Part shown: positions 56,958-64,000 of the stretch, in pieces | Numbering within the stretch: the first letter of the stretch is position 1 | Layout: the number at the start of each line of letters is the position of its first letter | Assembly (NCBI RefSeq): GCF_029407905.1 | Contig: NC_073642.1 | Location: forward strand, 9,920,001-9,984,000 | From: Bubalus kerabau | Taxonomy: Eukaryota > Chordata > Mammalia > Artiodactyla > Bovidae | DNA: 64,000 bases | Direction of reading: 5' to 3' | Made by a program: the position numbers and the translations under genes | The notes under the pieces: generated by a model | Told to the model about the DNA's origin: nothing | The model's input: the letters and a program-made list of their open reading frames with translations, nothing else | The model's database searches: none

Positions 56958-57652
56958 AAAAGCTGACTTAAAACTCAGCATTAAAAAAACTAAGATCATG
57001 GCATACAATCCTATCACTTTATGGCAAATAGTAGAGGAAAAAGTAGAAGCAGTGACAAATTTTATTCTCTTGGGCTCCAAAATCACTGTGGATGGTGACT
57101 GCAGCCATGAAATTAAAACGTGCTTGCTCCTCAGAAGGAAAGCTATGACAAACCTAGAAAGTGTATTAAAAAGCAGAGACATCACTTGGCCAACAAAAGT
57201 CCATATAGCCAAAGTAATGGTTTTTCCAGGAGTCATGCACACATGTGAGAGCTGGATTGTAAAGAAGGCTGAGCACCAAAGAATTGATGTTTTTGAATTG
57301 TAGTGTTAGAGAAGACTCTTAAGAGTCCCTTGGGCAGCAAGGAGCTCCAACCAGTCCATCCTAAAGGAAATCAGTCCTGAATATTCATTGGAAAGACTGA
57401 TGTTGAAGCTGAAACTCCAGTACTTTGGCCACCTGATGTGAAGAGCCAACTGAGTGAAAAAGACCTTGATGCTGGGAAAGACTGAAACTACAGAAGAAGG
57501 GTGAGGCATTGAATGAGGTAGGTAGATAGCATCACAGAGTTAATGCACATGAATTTGAGCAAACTCTGGGAGATAGTGCAGGACAGAGGAGCCTGGAGTG
57601 CTACACCCTTGGGGTCACAAAGAGTTGGACACAGCAACTGAACAACAACAGT
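56958..57652 (+). mobile_element. BovB LINE 3' ~700 bp, diverged
   Basis: It starts at the gcttaaa-type block (ctgacttaaaactcagc), goes through the VTNFILLGSKITVDGDCSHEIK frame (56998-57303, 101 codons), and ends gagttggacacagcaactgaacaacaac. Its tail is not the gaact type, which suggests an older copy. Confidence 0.88.
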
Positions 57653-57732
57653 TAAGGTCATCATGAAAGTATAAAAATAATGGTTTAGTGTTATATATGT
57701 AATATATACATATATAATATATTGTATTTTAT

Positions 57733-57945
57733 GGGCTTCTCTGGTGGCTCAGATGGTAAAAAGTCAGCCTGCAGTGAGAGAGACCCAAGTTTAATAACTA
57801 GGTTGGGAAGCTCCCCTGGAGAAGGGAATGGCTACCCACTCCAGTTTTCTTGCCTGGAGAATTCCATGGACAGAGGAGCCTGGTGGTCTACAGTTCATGT
57901 GGTTGCAAAGAGTCAGACATGACTGAGGGACTAACACTTTCACTT
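57733..57945 (+). mobile_element. Bov-tA SINE, full length
   Basis: gggcttctctggtggctcagatgg head, diverged B box (aagtttaataac), Bov-A body and aacactttcacttcac end. Confidence 0.92.
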
Positions 57946-58148
57946 CACACTGTATATTGCATAATTAATATATTAACATAATATTAACCATTATTTCATA
58001 TTAATCAATGCATATATAATATTAGTATATTTATCATATAGTATATGAAATATATATTACATATAAAATATAACATTATATGTATGATGTTGAATATATT
58101 TTATGATTATGCATAAAAACCTAAATGATATAGTACATTTTATATTAT

Positions 58149-58188
58149 GGGCTTCCCTGGTAGCTCAGCTGGTAAAGAATCTGCCTGC
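58149..58188 (+). mobile_element. tRNA-Glu SINE head fragment
   Basis: gggcttccctggtagctcagctggtaaag and about ten more bases match the first ~45 bp of Bov-tA; the rest is absent. A 3'-truncated piece is unusual for target-primed insertion and is more likely a deletion remnant. Confidence 0.8.
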
Positions 58189-58353
58189 AATGAGGATTTC
58201 CTGCAATTATATATTATATAAAACAATATTTATATATATTATAATATATACAACATATATATTACATAATATATAATACATTTTAATATAAGATATATTA
58301 TATAATATACATATACTATCTATTATATATGAGCTACTGTATAAAAGATATAT

Positions 58354-58431
58354 ATTATATATAATGGTAAAGTCACAAAGAGTCAGACATGACTGAGTGA
58401 CTGAACTGAACTGAACTGAATTATATATAAT
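58354..58431 (+). mobile_element. 54-bp BovB 3' stub with 12-bp TSD
   Basis: ATTATATATAAT flanks 58366-58419. The insert holds only gtcacaaagagtcagacatg and the gactgaact-type tail. The flanking DNA is AT-rich, so the TSD is less certain than elsewhere. Confidence 0.75.
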
Positions 58432-58621
58432 CTCTAACCCTAACCATAATATATATTTGATATATGTTATATGATACATAATATGTAATGTATAATTGTA
58501 GAATATAAAATATGGAATAATTTTATAACATCATATATAATACACCTGCATGTTATGCATATATATTGTATTATACAATATATTATATATTACATATATA
58601 TTATGTATATATATTGCATTA

Positions 58622-58818
58622 TAGGCTTCCCAGGTGGCACTAGCGGTAAAGAATCTGCCTGCCATTGCAGGAAACATGAGACATGAGTCTGATCCCTGTG
58701 CAAGGAAGATCCCCTGAAAGAGGAAATGGTAACCCACTCCAGTATTTGTATGTAGACTCAGTACAGTCCATAGGGTCTCAAAGAGTTGGACACAACTGAA
58801 GCGACTTAGCACGCAGGC
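58622..58818 (+). mobile_element. BovA2/Bov-tA SINE, diverged
   Basis: aggcttcccaggtggcactagcgg head, gagtctgatccctg B box, Bov-A body to cgacttagcacgcaggc. Confidence 0.9.
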
Positions 58819-58930
58819 AAGTACATATAATTTATATTATATATGTGTATATGTCAGGTAATATACTTTTGTTATGTTAAATATATATGTATATGTATAT
58901 ATGCATACACACACACACACACTCACATAC

Positions 58931-59289
58931 CAACACACATGATTTTTCACTATGTTAAATGATAAAATGAGAAACTCTTAGGTCAAATAGCTATTCTACC
59001 ATTTCTAGAAAATTTGCATTTGGTTTGGAAAGTTTAGTACCCAGATTAATCTGTATATACTTTGAGGTAGGACCTACTTTGTGTGAAGAAGTTGAAGAAT
59101 ACATTATACTCCATTCCACAGATATTTGACAGAACAATATTTTTAAGACACAGCTTGTCCCTATTTAGAAGTCTTCATGTTTGTTATAGTTTGTTATAGT
59201 TCCAGGTTTAATGCACATGTGGAAATAGAATGACAGAGGGTTTTTTCTATATTTACACTGAAACATTCTTCATCACAGGTATTGGTATC
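58931..59289. other. No recognised element
   Basis: AT-rich lead-in to the L2. Confidence 0.3.
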
Positions 59290-59870
59290 TGTGGCAGATA
59301 GGATCAGGTCAGGTACTGCTGCTCCCCTGCCTCTAAACACCCAATGACTTCTCATCACACTGCAAATAAAAGTGAAGCTCTGTCTCCAGAGCCTGACCCT
59401 GCTTCTACTGTGGATTCCCTTCTTTTCTAACAGCTTCTGTATATTCAGCCACACTGGCCTTCTCTCAGCAGCTAGCACTGCCCAGACTCATTCTTTCCTT
59501 GGGTTTGTCTGTCCTTGTCTGTCCACTCCTCTGGAGTGGTCCTTGTAGAAACCCCTTCATGGTTCTGTGATGTCCTCAAGGTCTTCACTTTGATATGCCT
59601 TTGTGTTCTCCATGCTCTACCTGAAAATACCCCCATTTCCATTCACTTGTCTCCTTGACTTACCTTCCTTCTCTTTAATGCACTTACTGCTACCTAAAAT
59701 TATATATGTGATTATACAATTAATTATTTGCTTACTTATTTTCTCTCTTCTTCACTAGAATGCCATCTTTTTGAGGTCACAGATATTTCGTATCTTGTCT
59801 ACTCAGACCTAGGGGAGATCCTGGTATATAATAGATACTCAATAAATATGTTATGAATGGATTAAATTGT
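59290..59870 (+). mobile_element. L2 LINE 3' end
   Basis: The order follows L2: aaataaaagtgaagctctgtctcc, cagccacactggccttc, ccttgtagaaacccc region, tcttcactagaatgccatc, ttttgaggtcacagatatttc, then tagatactcaataaatatgtta. About 580 bp is long for an ancient L2 copy. Confidence 0.7.
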
Positions 59871-60103
59871 GATTCTGTCTAGTTTACTGCCCATGAACAA
59901 AGAATTCAAGAGATTGATTGTTAATTTTTTTGATTTCTCAAACTACATTTTTAATTAATTGCATGAAAACCTAAGATCAGTGAGATGCAAAATTAAAAAA
60001 AAAAATCTCTTGGAAAGAATCTAGTATTTACTGTTGGGTTAAAAAATTCCCAAAGAAAAGAAATGAGAAATGAAAAAATTCATAAAATGAATAGTGTTCT
60101 CCT

Positions 60104-60576
60104 TCAGTTCAGTTCAGTTCAGTCGCTCAGTCGTGTCCGACTCTTTGTGACCCCATGAATTGCAGCACGCCAGGCCTCCCTGTCCATCACCAACTCCTGG
60201 AGTTTACTCAGACTCATGTCTATCTAGTCGGTGATGCCATCCAGCCATCTCATCCTCTGTCGTCCCCTTCTCCTCCTGCCCCCAGTCCCTCCCAGCATCA
60301 GAGTCTTTTCCAATGAGTCAGCTCTTCGCATGAGATGGCCAAAGTACTGGAGTTTCAGCTTTAGCATCAGTCCTTCCAAAGAAATCCCAGGGCTGATCTC
60401 CTTCAGAATGGACTGGTTGGATCTCCTTGCAGGGACTCTCAAGAGTCTTCTCCCCTACAGTTCAAAAGCATCAATTCTTCAGCGCTCAGCTTTCTTCACA
60501 GTCCAACTCTCACATCCATATACAACCACTGGAAAAACCACAGCCTCGACTACTGGAAAAACCATAGCCTTGACTA
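60104..60576 (-). mobile_element. BovB LINE 3' ~470 bp, antisense
   Basis: cagttcagttcagttcagtcgctcag tail at the left, BovB body in reverse to tcacatccatatacaaccac. At its 5' edge a 24-bp unit is tandemly duplicated (60528-60551, 60552-60575). The frame is broken by small deletions (for example where ctccttgcagtccaaggg should be). Confidence 0.92.
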
Positions 60577-60764
60577 AAAGTTAAATCCATTTTATTTTTT
60601 TTAACCCAGAGAAATACAGAAACCAAAAAAACTAAAATAAACACCACAAATGATGTTATTAGATTGCATAAGTTTGTTTAAATCTATATTCATTTACATG
60701 TGTACACTAATACATACATATAAATTATATTATGTACATATTCTGAACACAATTAGAGGGATGA
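60577..60764. other. AT-rich, no recognised element
   Basis: Nothing assigned. Confidence 0.3.
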
Positions 60765-60975
60765 AATTTTAACAGTGAATCAGATACATCTGGTCCAAAC
60801 CTGGGCTCTGCCATTTCCTCACTGCTTGAACAAATTATTTAACTTCAATGAAACTGAATTGGTTTTTCTTTAAAATAGGGATCAAGCCTAATTCACAGGA
60901 ATGGTGTAAATACTAAATTTGACAGTAAATGTTCTATACCTGGCAGAGTGCCTTGAACATTGGAGGCTTTTGCTA
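60765..60975 (+). mobile_element. MIR SINE
   Basis: Long MIR with cctgggctctgccatttcctc, aacaaattatttaacttc, ctttaaaatagggatc, cacaggaatggtgtaaat and cagagtgccttgaacattgg in order. Confidence 0.65.
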
Positions 60976-62534
60976 AAAAATAATTCCTCATTCTCCCTGC
61001 AGAACCTTCTGGGCTTTTTCCTCTCTATGTAAATCCTCTTCAGCTTTATAAAACGTACAGTTATTGAATCTGAATCTTCCAGAGTCATGTTTCTTTTCAT
61101 GTATTTCTCATATGTACTACAAATTTACCTGCGATCTGATAAAAACTTAAATTTGGTAAGTTAGCCCCTACAAACAAACAAACAAACAATAAATGGAATA
61201 AATTATAGAAATTTGCATACATCTATTTGCAATGGAAATGTTTTATTAGACTTTATAACAAAATTTAAAAACAATATCAGAATTTAGTGTGTTTCTTAGG
61301 TAAGTAACCGGATAAACCATATGTTACAAGATATTGAGTTTTATCCATACGGAAATGCCTTTAGGATGCTGTAGTAATGTAAAACTTGAAGGTAGACAGA
61401 GAAGGGCAGAAAGGTTCTGACAGACAGAGCATGAATTGTGGCCTGCTAACCTGGATCCAGATGCTAGCCAGAAGAGAACTTTAGTCTATAGGCTATGGAG
61501 AAAAAAATCAGGAAGTTACTTAAATTCAATATTTTCCAATCATATTGTTCCATTCTGATTCGCTTACTAAAAGTCCCAAATGTGTTTAGCTGAATATTTT
61601 CAATAGTATAGACAAAATTAAAATGATCTGTCATTTCCACCTTCCTGAAACTAGCGTGATGGAAGATTTTTCGACCCTTTCCTGTGTATAAAACACCTCC
61701 ACACAGGGAAGACAAGACAGTAATTCAGCCAGGGCTGCAACACGCTGCTGCAACCAGAACCCAAGTCCGAAGGGCACAACACCATTAAAACCACGTGATG
61801 AACTGAAACGCTGCCCAAACTTGATCTTCAACAACAGTCTTCTTCAAAAGGCCTACTGGGCCGAGAAAATGTCTTTCTATGAAGAGGCTGACATTTCACA
61901 GTTCCATAAAATATATTTCTTATAATTCCAAACAGATCTTGTAAATCATGTGTTTCTCTGGTTTCTCTACAACTCTTTCCTCTTTGTGTCTCTTCTCTAT
62001 TTTTTTTCTCTCACTACCTCAGCAAAAATAGAAAAAAAGTGTGGAGGAAGCATTTAGCAAGTTGCTAAAGTGCACTTTCGAGGATTACTAACAGAACAAA
62101 TATCCAACCCCTATCCTTTGACTGCTTTTCAAGTAATTCTCTCCCTAGTCCTAAGGATGAATCTTCTCCCAGGAAAGGGACCAGTCAGTCCCCTTGATGG
62201 AGAGATTAAGATGCTGGTTCAGTGAAGTGTCTGTGAAGTGTGCCTGTTCCCCTCTTCTTAGGGGACTACTGAGAATACAGGAGTGTGATTTCCTTATGGC
62301 CCAAAGAGAGTTTTTCCCCCCATATCACCTGCTGAGAGCCTGTCTTCCTATTCTTTGCCTTTCCTTATGCATTTGTGTTCAGGTATGTTAATTTATTTTG
62401 ATAATTCTCTGGGTTTCAGGCGGAGGAAATTTGTCTCTGAGAAGAAATTTTTATATATTTAGTATGGATCTTTTAGGCCCTTCACAAATAACCCAAAATG
62501 TTATAAAACAAGTTAAAAGTTATGTTCCACACAT
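60976..62534. other. No young insertion; CpG-bearing patch at 61630-61870
   Basis: Mixed sequence. The patch 61630-61870 has about seven CpG sites and low repeat content, unlike its surroundings; a 67-codon minus-strand frame (61631-61834) crosses it. A (CAAA)n run is near 61169. Confidence 0.35.
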
Positions 62535-62672
62535 TAGGAAATGGCAACCCACTCCAGTGTTCTTGCCTAGAGAATCCCAAGGATGGGGGAGCCTGGTGGG
62601 CTGCCGTCTATGGGGTCGCACAGAGTCGGACACAACTAAAGGGACTTAGCAGCAGTAGCAGCAGCAGCATGA
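62535..62672 (+). mobile_element. Bov-A SINE unit with (AGC)n tail
   Basis: aggaaatggcaacccactcc through gtcgcacagagtcggacac to agcagcagtagcagcagcagc. Head absent. Confidence 0.9.
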
Positions 62673-62779
62673 ATACAAACACTCGGAAATAACATTAATG
62701 TCATTATAATTCAGTATTGAAATACGATAACTACCTTTAAATTCCTGCTTACCTAAAAATATGTCAGTAAATACACACT

Positions 62780-62931
62780 TGAAAAATTAGTTGCTGCTGC
62801 TAAGTCACTTCAGTCGTGTCTGACTCTGTGAGACCCCCTAGACGGCAGCCCACCAGGCTCCCCCGTCCCTGGGATTCTCCAGGCAAGAACACTGGAGTGG
62901 GTTGCCATTTCCTTCTCCTGAAAAATTAGTT
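62780..62931 (-). mobile_element. Bov-A monomer with (AGC)n tail, antisense, perfect 13-bp TSD
   Basis: TGAAAAATTAGTT flanks 62793-62918. The plus strand starts gctgctgctaagtcac and ends ttgccatttccttctcc. A single Bov-A unit, so a monomer of the AGC-tailed type was mobile. Confidence 0.95.
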
Positions 62932-64000
62932 AGCATTTTGTAAATACAGTGTTAGTATTAGCCCACATTCTCTGAAACTCCTTTTCTTATTACTCATGTA
63001 GGATGTTTGTAACAAACAGATTTTCATTTATTCACTGAACTATTGAAAATTTCTAGTTTACAATAAATTGTATATGAAATAAATGCTATGTGTTAAACAA
63101 TTCTATTATAATGTATTAGGAAGTTATCTTAGAAACTCTACAATGTATACCTTGCAAATTGGAGGATATGTTTAAGTTATTCATTTGGAGGGAAAGAGAG
63201 AGGGGAAACAAATATTAATAAAAATACTTCCTTTGCTCTTCTTTCAATTCAAGAAGCAAAACAGCTGAGAAGAAAGATAGTTTCTTTTAAAAATTTCAGT
63301 ATAGAGATCTATAAACAATGTGACTATCTTTTCAAGTGGATAGTCCCTTTGATGGTGGGTCCTGGACTCAATAAAGAAGCCAGAACAGCTTATACATTAC
63401 TATTTTTGAAAAATCAATCTAAAGAAGGAATCAAGGAAGTAACTACAACATGAAAGTTACCAAAAAATCATGTCCAAACCTCTCCAAATATATTGATATT
63501 CTTTGGGATGGTAATAATAATAATAAAAATAAAAAGCATTACATGCTTAGTTCCAGAAATTCTCCATTTCCATTATTGCTGGAAAAGCCATCTAAAAAGC
63601 ACTTGAAGTTGATGATGTATGTTGTTTACTCTCTTGAAAAAACATCCTCTCCAAATAGGGGGAAAGGTTAGAAATGATTTGTACTGCACTGATCAATTTA
63701 TCTGAGTTGTCTTTCGGCAGATTGTATTAATGGAACTTCATTTTCTTTTATTCAGTTGATGGCCAATTTTTTGTTGTCTCCTTAAAAGATCAATGAACAT
63801 GTCTCGCCATCTTTTCACAAAACAAGATGATTTTCCCCTTAAACTTTAGAAAAGACATTATTTTGTTGTAATAGATTTTTTGTCCCCCTCTTTCTTGCTT
63901 TCAGCCCCCTGCAGTGAGTTTTTTAATGCCTGTCTATTCTGCTATATCTTTTGTAGTTTCAACTTCAATACCTTGAATTTCACTTTTTTTCATCATTCTG
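62932..64000. other. No recognised element; last 300 bp look conserved-like
   Basis: 63510-63540 has an (AAT)n run. 63690-64000 is repeat-free and of balanced complexity, with a pyrimidine-rich tract and tttcag near 63890-63904. I cannot support an exon. Confidence 0.35.

Larger units (their letters stand above)
57660..58930. repeat. AT-rich low-complexity region
   Basis: Dominated by TATA/ATAT text, with SINE and BovB pieces embedded at 57733-57945, 58149-58188, 58366-58419 and 58622-58818, and a short (CA)n at 58907-58922. Such runs are prone to misassembly. Confidence 0.85.

Noticed and set aside
58433..58444. ctaaccctaacc resembling telomere repeat
   Set aside because: Only two units in an AT-rich region; not enough for an interstitial telomeric site.
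63885..63905. Pyrimidine tract followed by tttcag, a splice-acceptor look
   Set aside because: No open frame with coding character follows, and such tracts are common by chance in T-rich DNA.

Overview
The window is nuclear DNA from a ruminant, most likely a bovid. The evidence is many copies of the RTE-clade LINE BovB, recognisable by its reverse transcriptase reading frame and its GAACT/GATCT-type 3' tails. Many tRNA-Glu-derived Bov-tA/BovA2 SINEs share the BovB 3' end, and the L1 5' and 3' ends are of the cattle type. Older mammalian repeats (MIR, L2, old L1) lie underneath. No host protein-coding exon, tRNA, rRNA or other RNA gene can be supported. The window is best read as intergenic or deep intronic DNA. 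The only recognisable coding sequence is broken retrotransposon reverse transcriptase.

Layout. 1-2178: antisense 5' end of a ruminant L1. 4187-5532: a Bov-A SINE split by a BovB. 7182-7393: a CHR SINE. 8285-8735: a probable solo LTR. 9570-15553: four BovB copies, all on the + strand, including a 90-bp stub with a perfect target-site duplication (TSD). 16130-17110: antisense old L1. 18121-22129: a SINE-rich stretch. 22694-25533: a nested stack in which a probable LTR is interrupted by BovB and a SINE, and BovB is interrupted by an L1 tail, a SINE and a second L1 tail. 25534-34297: mostly old or unrecognised sequence with scattered SINEs and an L1 3' end. 34298-39374: about 5 kb with no young insertion, containing two stretches that look like conserved regulatory DNA. 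39375-43645: a BovB with a foldback 5' junction, then an L1 tail carrying a BovB stub. 47990-56930: a mosaic of old L1 in both orientations, broken by many SINEs and BovBs, including a second foldback junction. 57660-58930: very AT-rich. 59290-59870: an L2. 60104-60576: an antisense BovB. 60577-64000: mostly unrecognised sequence with two SINEs.

How the parts relate. BovB supplies the 3' end shared by the Bov SINEs, which are thought to be mobilised by its machinery. None of the BovB copies here can make a full protein. The most useful content is the insertion record. Many junctions keep clear TSDs, so several events can be ordered in time. Two separate BovB copies carry an inverted copy of their own target and flank at the 5' junction, and one target sequence was duplicated by both a SINE and a BovB.

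All family assignments are from recognition of consensus features by eye. Boundaries of old elements are approximate. Boundaries supported by TSDs are near exact.
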